This document shows, piece by piece, positions 8,048-15,814 of a DNA stretch of 64,000 nucleotides (positions within the stretch are counted from its first letter, which is position 1; every line of letters begins with the position of its first letter). Source of the DNA: Streptomyces rhizosphaerihabitans (lineage in GTDB: Bacteria; Actinomycetota; Actinomycetes; Streptomycetales; Streptomycetaceae); NCBI RefSeq assembly GCF_025399795.1, contig NZ_JAODTZ010000010.1, positions 124,001 to 188,000 on the forward strand, read 5' to 3'. Both the position numbers and the translations under genes were made by a program. The notes under the pieces are model-generated. The model was not told the DNA's origin, ran no database searches, and was given only the letters and a program-made list of their open reading frames with translations.

Positions 8048-9211
8048 TCAACGCAACGGCAGCTCTGCATGCACCTGCCAGTCACCCTCGTGCGGGCCCG
8101 TCCGGGCACGGCCGCCGAGCAGCGCGGCCCGCTCCCGTATGCCGCGCAGGCCGCTGCCCCGCCCCGGCCCCGTTATGCCGGCCGGCAGCGGATTGCGGAC
8201 TTCCAGGGCGAGCGCGCCGTCCTTGACCTCGATACGGACCCGCACCGGGACGCTCCCGGCGTGCCGCAGCACATTGGTGAGCGACTCCTGGAGGATCCGG
8301 TAGCCCTCTCTGGACACCGGACCGGGCACGGTCGCGAGCGGGCCTGTCACTTCGGCGTCGACCTTGGCACCCGACGTGCGGGCCGACTCCAGCAGCCGGT
8401 CGGCGTCGGTCAGCGTAGGACGGCTGCTCACGGGACGCTGTGCCTCGCGCAGTACTCCCAGCACCCGCTCCAGGTCCTCCAGGGCGGCCCGTCCGGTCTC
8501 CTCGATGGCGACCAGGGCGCGGCCGGTGAAAGCCGGGTCGCCGGCCGCCCGCGCCGCGCCGGCCTGCACCACCGCGACCGTCAGCGCGTGGCCGATGGAG
8601 TCGTGGAGCTCACGGGCGATGCGGTTGCGCTCCAGGAGTTGTTCGGTGCGCTCCTCCAGAGCGGCGAGCCGCTCGGTGGGGGAGGGGCCGAGGAGCCGCC
8701 GCGCCAGCGCCGTGGTCAGCTCGCCGAGGCCGACCACCGCGCCGTACAGGGCGAGCAGGGGCAGCGGGATGAGCAGCGCGCAGCTCCAGTGCGGGTCGAG
8801 GAGCCTCACCACGGGGTCGTTGCCCGGCCAGTAACCGAGGGCCGCCCTGGTGAGATCGACGGCGAACATGGGCAGCCAGACGGTGGCCATGGAGGTCGCC
8901 ACGCTCAGCAACATGCGCGCTTCCAGCCAGAGCACGGTCCGCCACCGGTCCCGTCGGCCGGCCGAAGGAGCGACCGAGAACGCCGTGTCCTCGCCACTTC
9001 GCTCGCCCGGCGCCAGCATGAACCGTGCCTGCACACCCTCGCCCCGCCGCACGGCCGGGATCAGCCCCAGCGGAATGAGCATCAGCGCGGGCACCCACGG
9101 CCTCGTACTGTCGATGAACAGCCACACGCTGACGAACAGCATCGGCACCCACAGGTGCAGCAAACGCGTGTACGTCGTCCCCCACAGCAGCGGGCGCAGA
9201 AACCGGGCCAT
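8048..9211 (-). CDS. Sensor histidine kinase (HisKA_3 family)
   Basis: Membrane kinase of 387 aa. The N-terminal half has four to five hydrophobic segments, for example LWVPMLFVSVWLFI, ALMLIPLGLIPAV, ATVWLPMFAVDL and LLIPLPLLALYGAVVGL. A coiled linker (LAALEERTEQLLERNRI) leads to the DHp box ARELHDSIGHALTV with the phosphorylated His, then a HATPase_c domain ending GLRGIRERAALLGG. I took the ATG at 9211. The frame stays open much further upstream, but that part is antisense to the ABC gene. Its response regulator is downstream and an ABC exporter operon starts 108 bp away in the other direction. Antibiotic or envelope-stress sensing is a plausible but unproven role. Confidence 0.92.
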   Translation of the reverse strand: MARFLRPLLWGTTYTRLLHLWVPMLFVSVWLFIDSTRPWVPALMLIPLGLIPAVRRGEGVQARFMLAPGERSGEDTAFSVAPSAGRRDRWRTVLWLEARMLLSVATSMATVWLPMFAVDLTRAALGYWPGNDPVVRLLDPHWSCALLIPLPLLALYGAVVGLGELTTALARRLLGPSPTERLAALEERTEQLLERNRIARELHDSIGHALTVAVVQAGAARAAGDPAFTGRALVAIEETGRAALEDLERVLGVLREAQRPVSSRPTLTDADRLLESARTSGAKVDAEVTGPLATVPGPVSREGYRILQESLTNVLRHAGSVPVRVRIEVKDGALALEVRNPLPAGITGPGRGSGLRGIRERAALLGGRARTGPHEGDWQVHAELPLR

Positions 9212-9319
9212 CGCGTCATCGTGCCAGCCGGCACTGACAACGGACCTCCCCCGGGCGGGGGAGAGGATCTCCACCTGCGGGGGAGGCGCGGACCAGGCGG
9301 CCGCGACCACGCTGGGGCC

Positions 9320-10249
9320 ATGACCAGCATCGACGTCCAAGACCTGACCAAGGAGTACGGCAGCAAGCGCGCCGTGGACCGCCTGACCTTCAGCGTTCTC
9401 CCGGGCCGCGTCACCGGATTCCTCGGGCCCAACGGCGCCGGAAAGTCCACCACCATGCGGCTCGTGCTGGGCCTGGACCGGCCCACGTCCGGCACCGCCA
9501 CCGTCGGGGGCCGTGCCTACGCCACCCTCGACGAGCCGCTCCGGAAGGTGGGCGCCCTGCTCGACGCCGGGGCCGCGCACGGGTCGCGGACCGCCCGGGA
9601 CCATCTGCGGGCGCTCGCCGCCACCAACCGCATCTCCGAACGCCGGGTGGACGACGTACTGGAGGAGACGGGGCTCACCTCGGTGGCCCGGCGCCGGGTG
9701 AAGACGTACTCCCTGGGCATGCGTCAGCGTCTGGGCATCGCGGCCGCCCTCCTCGGCGATCCGCCCGTCGTACTCCTCGACGAACCGTCGAACGGACTCG
9801 ATCCGGAAGGGATCATCTGGATCCGGGAGCTGCTGCGCCGTCTGGCCCGGGAGGGGCGCACCGTCCTCGTCTCCAGCCACCTCATGAACGAGACCGCGTC
9901 CTTCGCCGACCAGCTCGTCGTCCTCGGCCGCGGCCGTCTTCTCGCCGACATGCCCATGCGCGAGTTCATCCACGCGCGCGTGCAGCCTCGCGTCCGGGTA
10001 CGCAGCACGGACGGCGGCGCGTTGGCGAGCCTGTTCGCGGAGCACGGCATCGAGGCCGTCGAGGGCGAGGACGGCCGCTGGACCGCCCTCGACGCGCGGT
10101 TGGAGGACATCGGGCGCCTCACCTCGGCCGCCGGTCTTCCGATCCTCGAACTCGCCGCGGAGGAAGGCACGTTGGAACAGGCGTATCTGGATCTGACAGC
10201 CACCGAGACCGAGTTCGCCGCCGTCCCGACCCAGCCTCAGGAGGCCTGA
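9320..10249 (+). CDS. ABC transporter ATP-binding protein (drug/lipid exporter type)
   Basis: 309 aa. ATPase with Walker A GPNGAGKST, a divergent signature SLGMRQRLG, Walker B VVLLDEPSNGLDPEG and H-loop SSHLM. The C-terminal extension after about residue 215 is the DUF4162-like tail seen in DrrA/BcrA-type ATPases. The ATG (9320) is 108 bp from the divergent kinase start. The permease gene begins 2 bp after the stop codon, so the two form an exporter. The dedicated two-component system next door suggests inducible efflux or immunity. Confidence 0.93.
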   Translation: MTSIDVQDLTKEYGSKRAVDRLTFSVLPGRVTGFLGPNGAGKSTTMRLVLGLDRPTSGTATVGGRAYATLDEPLRKVGALLDAGAAHGSRTARDHLRALAATNRISERRVDDVLEETGLTSVARRRVKTYSLGMRQRLGIAAALLGDPPVVLLDEPSNGLDPEGIIWIRELLRRLAREGRTVLVSSHLMNETASFADQLVVLGRGRLLADMPMREFIHARVQPRVRVRSTDGGALASLFAEHGIEAVEGEDGRWTALDARLEDIGRLTSAAGLPILELAAEEGTLEQAYLDLTATETEFAAVPTQPQEA

Positions 10250-10251
10250 CC

Positions 10252-10977
10252 GTGTCCTTCGCACCCGCACTCCGCGCGGAATGGATCAAGATCCGAACCC
10301 TGCGCTCGCTCCTCTGGGGCCTGCTCGCCGTCCTCGCGGCCACGGTGGCGTTCTCGGCACTCGCCGGACTCGACAACTCCGACGACCCGGAGTTCGACCC
10401 GCTCTTCTCGACCTTCTTCGGTGTCAGTTTCGGCCAGATCGCCGCCATCACCTTCGGGGCGCAGGCCGTCTCGGCCGAATACCAGGGCGGCGCCCTGCGT
10501 GTCTCGCTGTCGGCGGTTCCCGACCGGGGGCGCTGGTTCCTGGCGAAGACGGTGGCGATCGGAGGACCGGCCCTGATCGTCGGCCTGGTCACGGGAGTGG
10601 CCGGTCTGGTCGTGGGGACGTCCGTGCTCGGTTCCAGGGCGAACGGGCTGACCTGGGCGGAGGAACTCCGGGGAGTGGTCGGCTGCGCGATCTACCTGGC
10701 CCTGATGGCCCTGTTCGCGGCGGGCCTGGCAGCCGTCCTGCGCAGCGGGGTCGCCACGCTGAGCATCCTGATCCCCTTCCTCCTGATCGTGTCCTTCGTC
10801 GTCGGGGGAGCATCGGGGACCGTGGCGGACTTCCTGCCGGACAAGGCGGGGCAGACGGTCCTGCACGAGACGTCGGGCGGTGCCCTCGGCCCCTGGAGCG
10901 GGCTCGCGGTGACCGCGCTGTGGACCGCCGCGGCGCTGGGCGCGGGCGCGTGGTGCGTCCGGCGCCGGGACGCGTGA
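10252..10977 (+). CDS. ABC transporter permease
   Basis: 241 aa membrane protein with about six hydrophobic segments, including LLWGLLAVLAATVAFSAL, GPALIVGLVTGVAGLVVG, CAIYLALMALFAAGLAAVL and LSILIPFLLIVSFVVGG. The soluble N-terminus AEWIKIRTLRSLLW is typical of ABC-2 type permeases. The GTG start is separated from the ATPase stop by 2 bp, so translation is probably coupled. It forms the membrane half of the exporter. Confidence 0.9.
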   Translation: MSFAPALRAEWIKIRTLRSLLWGLLAVLAATVAFSALAGLDNSDDPEFDPLFSTFFGVSFGQIAAITFGAQAVSAEYQGGALRVSLSAVPDRGRWFLAKTVAIGGPALIVGLVTGVAGLVVGTSVLGSRANGLTWAEELRGVVGCAIYLALMALFAAGLAAVLRSGVATLSILIPFLLIVSFVVGGASGTVADFLPDKAGQTVLHETSGGALGPWSGLAVTALWTAAALGAGAWCVRRRDA

Positions 10978-11035
10978 CCGCACGGGCCTCCTGACGCCTC
11001 ACCAATTGTCAGTGGCGGCCGCTTTACTGGACGTC

Positions 11036-11479
11036 ATGACCATCGCGCAGCATCTCGCCGTGATCGACCGGCTGTGCTCCGAGGACTTCCCCTCGGAGCA
11101 CAGCCGGTCGGATGTCGGCTCGGGTGGACCCGGTTACCACATAGCCGAGTTAGCGACGAGCGAGGACTTCTGGGAAGCCGACGGCGCGGCACGCGAGGAG
11201 ACGGAGGAGCAGTACGAGGCCGACCGGGACGGTCTCTCGGGGCTGCTCACCCGCCGCTGGGGGCACCCGGACGTCCTCAGCCTGTCGAGCGTTCTCGACC
11301 GGGTGATGGACGGCGAGGACATACCCGAGCCCTGGGGCGTCCTGAGTTCGCACGTTCCCGATGTGCACCTCTGGAAGCCGGCCGGGCACGACCGCTGGCT
11401 CGCCCTCGGCATCTCGCAGTGGGACCGCGAACTGCCGTTCCAACTGCTCGCGGTGATCACGGCGACAGACCCACCCTGA
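11036..11479 (+). CDS. Hypothetical protein with a TTA codon
   Basis: 147 aa soluble, acidic protein that I cannot assign. It begins MTIAQHLAVIDRLCSEDF and has a Glu/Asp-rich middle (EETEEQYEADRDG) and several Trp residues near the C-terminus (LWKPAGHDRWLALGISQWDREL). I see no signal peptide or membrane segment. A TTG at 11006 would add ten residues. It contains an in-frame TTA leucine codon at 11150-11152, which in Streptomyces makes translation dependent on the bldA tRNA. It stands alone after the ABC operon and converges on mug. Confidence 0.7.
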   Translation: MTIAQHLAVIDRLCSEDFPSEHSRSDVGSGGPGYHIAELATSEDFWEADGAAREETEEQYEADRDGLSGLLTRRWGHPDVLSLSSVLDRVMDGEDIPEPWGVLSSHVPDVHLWKPAGHDRWLALGISQWDRELPFQLLAVITATDPP

Positions 11480-11480
11480 T

Positions 11481-11981
11481 TCAGTGAGCCTGCGCCGCCA
11501 CCCGCAGGCGGCCGAACTCCTCGGCCATCGTCGCCGCGGTCCAATGCGCGTTGAGCCCACTCGGGTTGGGCAGAACCCACACCCGGCTCGACCCGATCGT
11601 CCGCTCCTGCGGACCGATGCGGGCCCGGCGGTCGTCGAAGGCCGCACGGTAGGCGGTCACCCCCACCACCGCCAGCCACCTCGGGCGCAGTCGCTCGACC
11701 TTCTCGCCGAGCAGCCGCCCGCCTTCGCGGTACTCCTCGGCACTCAGCTCGTCGGCGCGGGCCGTCGCCCGCGCCACCACGTTCGTGATGCCGAGTCCGT
11801 ACGAGAGCAACTCGTCCTGCTCGGAGGGCTTCATGAGCCGCGGAGTGAACCCGGAGAGATGAAGCACCGGCCAGAACCGGTTGCCGGGCCGGGCGAAGTG
11901 ATGGCCGGTGGCCGCCGTCATCAGGCCCGGATTGATGCCGCAGAAAAGGACCGAGAGGCCGTCCGCGACGACATCCGGCAC
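11481..11981 (-). CDS. mug: G/U mismatch-specific uracil-DNA glycosylase
   Basis: About 166 aa as drawn from the GTG at 11981. Mug/TDG-family base-excision enzyme removing uracil or ethenocytosine opposite G. The active-site motif GINPGL, in VLFCGINPGLMTA, and the C-terminal motif LPNPSGLNAHW match the family. In-frame residues upstream of the GTG (LTRADLEAARDRL) look like the normal family N-terminus, but only a CTG overlapping the purB stop codon could start them. The true start may therefore be a rare CTG coupled to purB. It follows purB directly on the same strand. Confidence 0.88.
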   Translation of the reverse strand: MPDVVADGLSVLFCGINPGLMTAATGHHFARPGNRFWPVLHLSGFTPRLMKPSEQDELLSYGLGITNVVARATARADELSAEEYREGGRLLGEKVERLRPRWLAVVGVTAYRAAFDDRRARIGPQERTIGSSRVWVLPNPSGLNAHWTAATMAEEFGRLRVAAQAH

Positions 11982-12025
11982 GAGCCGGTCGCGGGCGGCC
12001 TCCAGGTCCGCTCGGGTGAGCCGTG

Positions 12026-13468
12026 TCAGAGGATCGCCCCGGGCGTGTAGGCGGCGGCCTCCGGGTGCTGCTTCACGATCTCCTCGACACGCCCGACGAC
12101 GACGGCAACCTGGTCGGCAGCGGCGCCCGTGAAGGACAGCTTGTCGGCCATCAGCTCGTCGAGCTGCGCGCGGTCCAGCGGGATCCGCTCGTCCGCGGCG
12201 AGCTTGTCGAGCAGCTCGTTGCGTTCGGCACCCTGCTCGCGCATGGCGAGGGCGGAGGCGACAGCATTCTCCTTGATCGCCTCGTGGGCGACCTCACGGC
12301 CGACACCCGCGCGCACCGCGCCCATCAGGACCTTGGTCGTCGCGAGGAACGGCAGGTAGCGGTCCAGCTCGCGGGCGACGACGGCCGGGAAGGCGCCGAA
12401 CTCGTCGAGGACGGTCAGGAAGGTCTCCAGCAGACCGTCCAGCGCGAAGAACGCGTCCGGCAGTGCGACCCGGCGGACGACCGAGCACGACACGTCGCCC
12501 TCGTTCCACTGGTCGCCGGCCAGCTCGCCCGTCATCGACGCGTAGCCGCGCAGGATGACCATCAGGCCGTTGACGCGCTCGCAGGAGCGGGTGTTCATCT
12601 TGTGCGGCATCGCGGAGGAGCCGACCTGGCCGGGCTTGAAGCCCTCGGTGACCAGCTCGTGCCCGGCCATCAGCCGGATGGTCTTCGCCGTCGAGGACGG
12701 CGCGGCCGCCAGCTGTACCAGCGCGGTCACGACGTCGTAGTCCAGGGAGCGCGGGTAGACCTGGCCCACGGAGGTGAAGGCCTGCGAGAAGCCGAGGTGC
12801 CCGGCGATCCGCTGCTCCAGGTCGGCGAGTTTGGCCGCGTCCCCGCCCAGCAGGTCGAGCATGTCCTGTGCCGTGCCGACCGGGCCCTTGATACCGCGCA
12901 GCGGGTAGCGCTCGAGCAGTTCCTCGAGGCGGCCGTACGCGACGAGCAGCTCGTCGGCGGCGGTCGCGAAGCGCTTGCCCAGGGTGGTGGCCTGTGCGGC
13001 CACGTTGTGCGAGCGGCCGGCCATGACCAGCTCGGCGTACTCGCCGGCGAGCTTGCCCAGCCGGGCGAGGACCGCCACCGTACGGTCGCGCATCAGTTCC
13101 AGGGAGAGCCGGATCTGCAGCTGCTCGACGTTCTCGGTGAGGTCGCGGGACGTCATGCCCTTGTGCACGTGCTCGTGCCCGGCGAGGTCGTTGAACTCCT
13201 CGATCCGTGCCTTCACATCGTGCCGGGTGACCTTCTCGCGCTCGGCGATGGAGGCGAGGTCGACCTGGTCGAGGACGCGCTCGTAATCGGCGATGGCGGC
13301 GTCCGGAACCTCGATCCCGAGGTCCTTCTGGGCGCGCAGGACGGCGAGCCAGAGCTGACGCTCCAGTTTCACCTTCTGCTCGGGGGACCAGAGCGTGGCG
13401 AGCTCGGCGGAGGCGTAGCGTCCGGCGAGAACGTTGGGGATACGGGGCTTTGCAGGCGCGGCAGTCAC
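12026..13468 (-). CDS. purB: Adenylosuccinate lyase
   Basis: 480 aa enzyme of purine synthesis that cleaves SAICAR to AICAR and adenylosuccinate to AMP, each with release of fumarate. It has the fumarase/aspartase-superfamily signature SSAMPHKMN (about 284-292), the second conserved region KGMTSRDLTENVEQ and the His region AGRSHNVAAQATT. Length is normal. The start is GTG (13468), with no upstream alternative in the frame. It is the housekeeping gene bordering the accessory block to its right. Confidence 0.96.
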   Translation of the reverse strand: MTAAPAKPRIPNVLAGRYASAELATLWSPEQKVKLERQLWLAVLRAQKDLGIEVPDAAIADYERVLDQVDLASIAEREKVTRHDVKARIEEFNDLAGHEHVHKGMTSRDLTENVEQLQIRLSLELMRDRTVAVLARLGKLAGEYAELVMAGRSHNVAAQATTLGKRFATAADELLVAYGRLEELLERYPLRGIKGPVGTAQDMLDLLGGDAAKLADLEQRIAGHLGFSQAFTSVGQVYPRSLDYDVVTALVQLAAAPSSTAKTIRLMAGHELVTEGFKPGQVGSSAMPHKMNTRSCERVNGLMVILRGYASMTGELAGDQWNEGDVSCSVVRRVALPDAFFALDGLLETFLTVLDEFGAFPAVVARELDRYLPFLATTKVLMGAVRAGVGREVAHEAIKENAVASALAMREQGAERNELLDKLAADERIPLDRAQLDELMADKLSFTGAAADQVAVVVGRVEEIVKQHPEAAAYTPGAIL

Positions 13469-13756
13469 GTGTATGGAGCATACCGGCTGTCCGGCGCGGG
13501 TCCTGTTACGTCCGCCGCGTCCTGAATGCGCAGGTCGGGGCGGAGCGGCACCCCCCGGCGGACCGGGGTGTGCGTGAGAGGTGCGGGGACGGGACCCAGG
13601 TGCCGCGTTTCAGCGGACACCACAGACCGCGTCGTCGCTCCTGCCGTTCGCCGGTGGGCCCGGCGAAAAGACGCTCAACTTCCTTTGAGTAGAAGGGAGT
13701 TGTTCATCGTATGTAGTGCAGAGATGTTTTGGTGGACCGTTTTCGCAGGATCGTTG
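13469..13756. other. Non-coding gap between purB and the accessory block
   Basis: About 290 bp between the purB start and the stop of the coiled-coil protein gene. The right part (13680-13745) is noticeably less GC-rich than its surroundings. I see no gene, tRNA or attachment site. Confidence 0.4.
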
Positions 13757-14332
13757 TCACGACCCCGAGCGCGGTGGGCGGCTTCCGTAGCCCGCCTGCG
13801 CGTGGGGATCGTGGTGGGACTGCTCGCTGCCGACTACAGCGCGCAGACCCCCGTACGTCTTCGAAGTGAACCGGTCGTGGGCGAGGGTGAGCTCCGCCGT
13901 GATCAGTTGGTTGCGCTCATCGTTGACTTCCTCGATCTCCTGCATGAGCTGGGAGTTCTTGGCGCGCAGTGCCGTGTTCGCATTCCGCGCCTCGTCGAGG
14001 GCTCTGGCATGGCTGCCGAGTCTGATGGCCGTGATGGTGGCCCTGCGGGCCATGGCTTTCTCTCTCTGGGACAGTTCCAGCTCGCGCTTGTGCATGTCCA
14101 GCTCGAGACGTCTGCGATGCTCCGCCAGGACGCTGAGATCATGCCGTGTACGGGCGTCGACCTGGTTGATCGTGTGGCGGAGCAGGGCCGCAAGGACCCC
14201 GGCCGCTCCCACGGTTAACAGGCCGACCCCGACTGCCGCAAACTCCCATGTATGGTGCCAGACGCCCTCGCCCACGAATGTCCAGCCGGCTGTGCAGCTG
14301 GCGGCGGACGCGAATGCCAGTCTGTACGCCAC
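13757..14332 (-). CDS. Membrane-anchored coiled-coil protein of unknown function
   Basis: 191 aa. Two hydrophobic stretches near the N-terminus (about residues 4-20 and 32-52) are followed by a long charged helical region (about 58-140) rich in Arg, Glu and Leu with coiled-coil heptads, for example RRLELDMHKRELELSQREK. The tail is basic. A GTG start at 14332 has AAGGGGG just upstream, inside the last codons of the XRE gene, so the two are a coupled operon. It contains an in-frame TTA codon (plus-strand 14216-14218). I do not recognise a named family; a membrane-tethered partner of the XRE protein is an inference. Confidence 0.72.
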   Translation of the reverse strand: MAYRLAFASAASCTAGWTFVGEGVWHHTWEFAAVGVGLLTVGAAGVLAALLRHTINQVDARTRHDLSVLAEHRRRLELDMHKRELELSQREKAMARRATITAIRLGSHARALDEARNANTALRAKNSQLMQEIEEVNDERNQLITAELTLAHDRFTSKTYGGLRAVVGSEQSHHDPHAQAGYGSRPPRSGS

Positions 14333-14338
14333 GTTTCG

Positions 14339-14815
14339 TTACCCCCTTGCAGTGGCCCCCCGGTTTTCGTCGGCGTCGAGATCCTTCTGGAGCTCGATAG
14401 CTTGGACGATGTTCCCGCTGAGCATTGTGCGGATTCTGAGATCAGTGATTCCCCATGCGTCCATGGCCTCCTCCGGGGTGAGTGTGACTGAGGCTACCCT
14501 CCGTGCCGCAGGCTGAGGCCCGTGTTCCGGCGGAAGCATCCCGCTGTTGACCAACATCTCTCGCTGGTCGAGGCCAAGTACTGACGCCCATGTGTTCAGT
14601 TGCGAGGGGAGGGGGAGGGTCTTCCCTTCCAGTGTTCTGCTGATCGTCGTCAGGCTCACTCCAATCGAGATGGCCAGCTGAGCCCGGCCACCGGCTCGTG
14701 GGCGGACGTCGTACCCGGCCGCTGTCGCGGCATTCGTCAGGTACTCGCCAACCCTCCTTGCGAGAGCTTGTCGCTCACCGCGGGACTCGTGGGGGGACTC
14801 TTCCATGCTCCGCAT
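14339..14815 (-). CDS. XRE-family helix-turn-helix regulator
   Basis: About 158 aa from the ATG at 14815; another ATG is at 14806. The HTH lies at roughly residues 28-72, with AQLAISIGVSLTTISRTLEGKTLPLPSQLNTWASVLGL. The recognition helix is in VSLTTISRTLEG. The C-terminal part has no recognised effector domain but includes TPEEAMDAWGITDLRIRTMLSGN. No clear ribosome-binding site precedes either ATG, so a leaderless transcript is possible. The upstream region holds a cluster of ACTTGC/GCAAGT half-sites and a 28-bp near-perfect palindrome, an obvious candidate operator. It is cotranscribed with the membrane coiled-coil gene. Confidence 0.82.
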   Translation of the reverse strand: MRSMEESPHESRGERQALARRVGEYLTNAATAAGYDVRPRAGGRAQLAISIGVSLTTISRTLEGKTLPLPSQLNTWASVLGLDQREMLVNSGMLPPEHGPQPAARRVASVTLTPEEAMDAWGITDLRIRTMLSGNIVQAIELQKDLDADENRGATARG

Positions 14816-14839
14816 GCCCGGAGAGTAGCGCGCATGTAT

Positions 14840-15034
14840 GCAACTTGCACGCGACTTGCATGCGTGCATCTTCGCAGGTCAACAGGCGTATGGGTGTCGT
14901 GGCAGGCCAAGGGGGACGGCTCGCACTCCAGTTCCCAACAAAAACTCTCGTCGTCATACCGGCGAAGCAACTTGCGTACGTGTACGCAAGTTGCATATGT
15001 TGCATGACTGTGAGTTAGTCGCACGTATGCAAGT
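14840..15034. promoter_or_regulatory. Palindromic half-site array (ACTTGC/GCAAGT), candidate XRE operator
   Basis: ACTTGC occurs at 14843 and 14854 (11 bp apart, one helical turn) and at 14970. Its complement GCAAGT occurs at 14986 and 15029. The third and fourth form a 28-bp palindrome with 13-bp arms GCAACTTGCGTAC (14967-14979) and its complement (14982-14994) around a central GT. Two GTTGCAT words follow at 14990 and 14999. The array lies between the XRE gene start and the sigma gene. Confidence 0.75.
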
Positions 15035-15232
15035 CCCTTTGAGGGGACCCTATTTGCACCGCCTCGACATCAGCTCGACCAGGCTCCGGAGCTGCGAGGC
15101 ATCTGCGGGGGACGCCTCGAAACCTTCGGACACGACGCCCCGGTCACCCGGCGCCCGAGGCCGGCCGTGGCCGGAGCGGACCGTCGCAGCACCTGCCCGC
15201 CACAGTTCATCCACTCATGAACGGAGTAGGCC

Positions 15233-15814
15233 TTGATCGCCGAGGCTAACGCCGCCACACCGCGGTTCGACACTAGAGAACCGGCCCTTATCGCCCGTGC
15301 ACTCGCGGGTGACCGGGACGCGTTCGGGGAGCTCTACGCTCTGCACCACCCCGCGGTGCTGGCTTACGTACAGCGCCGTGTACGCAATCGGCAGGTCGCC
15401 GAGGACATCACCGGCGAAACCTTTCTCAACGCCTGGATGAAACGCGGCACGTTCACCTACCGCGGCATCGGCTTCGTCGGGTGGCTGATCACCATCGCCC
15501 GGAACAAGGTCATCGACCATTGCAAGAGTGCGCAGCGTCGCGAGTTCGTCGTCGAGGACATGCTCGGCTTCGACGAAGACCTCACCGTGAGCACCGAGGA
15601 CACCGTACTGATCAATCTGGACGAGGAGTTGCTGCTCCAGGCTCTGGAGCAGCTGCGACCGCCGCAACGCGAAGTCCTCACGCGCCGGTTCCTCATGGAG
15701 CTCTCGGTGCTGGAGACGGCGCGTCAGATGGAGCGGTCCGAAGGCGCGGTGAAGACGCTTCAGTTCAGGGCGCTGGCCAAGCTGCGCAGTGAGTACCTGG
15801 GGGTGGCGGCATGA
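15233..15814 (+). CDS. Sigma-70 family (ECF-like) RNA polymerase sigma factor
   Basis: 193 aa. Region 2 (FGELYALHHPAVLAYVQRRVRNRQVAEDITGETFLNAW, then GFVGWLITIARNKVIDH) and region 4 (LEQLRPPQREVLTRRFLMELSVLETARQMERSEGAVKTLQFRALAKL) are both complete. The start is TTG (15233) with GGAG 8 bp upstream; I see no in-frame ATG or GTG that fits better. The stop overlaps the ATG of the next gene (ATGA), so the two are translationally coupled. That partner has no zinc anti-sigma motif. The subgroup is uncertain. Confidence 0.88.
   Translation: MIAEANAATPRFDTREPALIARALAGDRDAFGELYALHHPAVLAYVQRRVRNRQVAEDITGETFLNAWMKRGTFTYRGIGFVGWLITIARNKVIDHCKSAQRREFVVEDMLGFDEDLTVSTEDTVLINLDEELLLQALEQLRPPQREVLTRRFLMELSVLETARQMERSEGAVKTLQFRALAKLRSEYLGVAA

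Noticed and set aside
9212..10270. N-terminal extension of the sensor kinase frame up to 10270
   Set aside because: The extension lies opposite the ABC ATPase gene, has no membrane or sensor features, and a family-like start exists at 9211.
14840..15034. Plasmid or ICE transfer/replication iterons
   Set aside because: No rep, tra or integrase gene and no tRNA attachment site lie near; an operator for the adjacent XRE gene is simpler.
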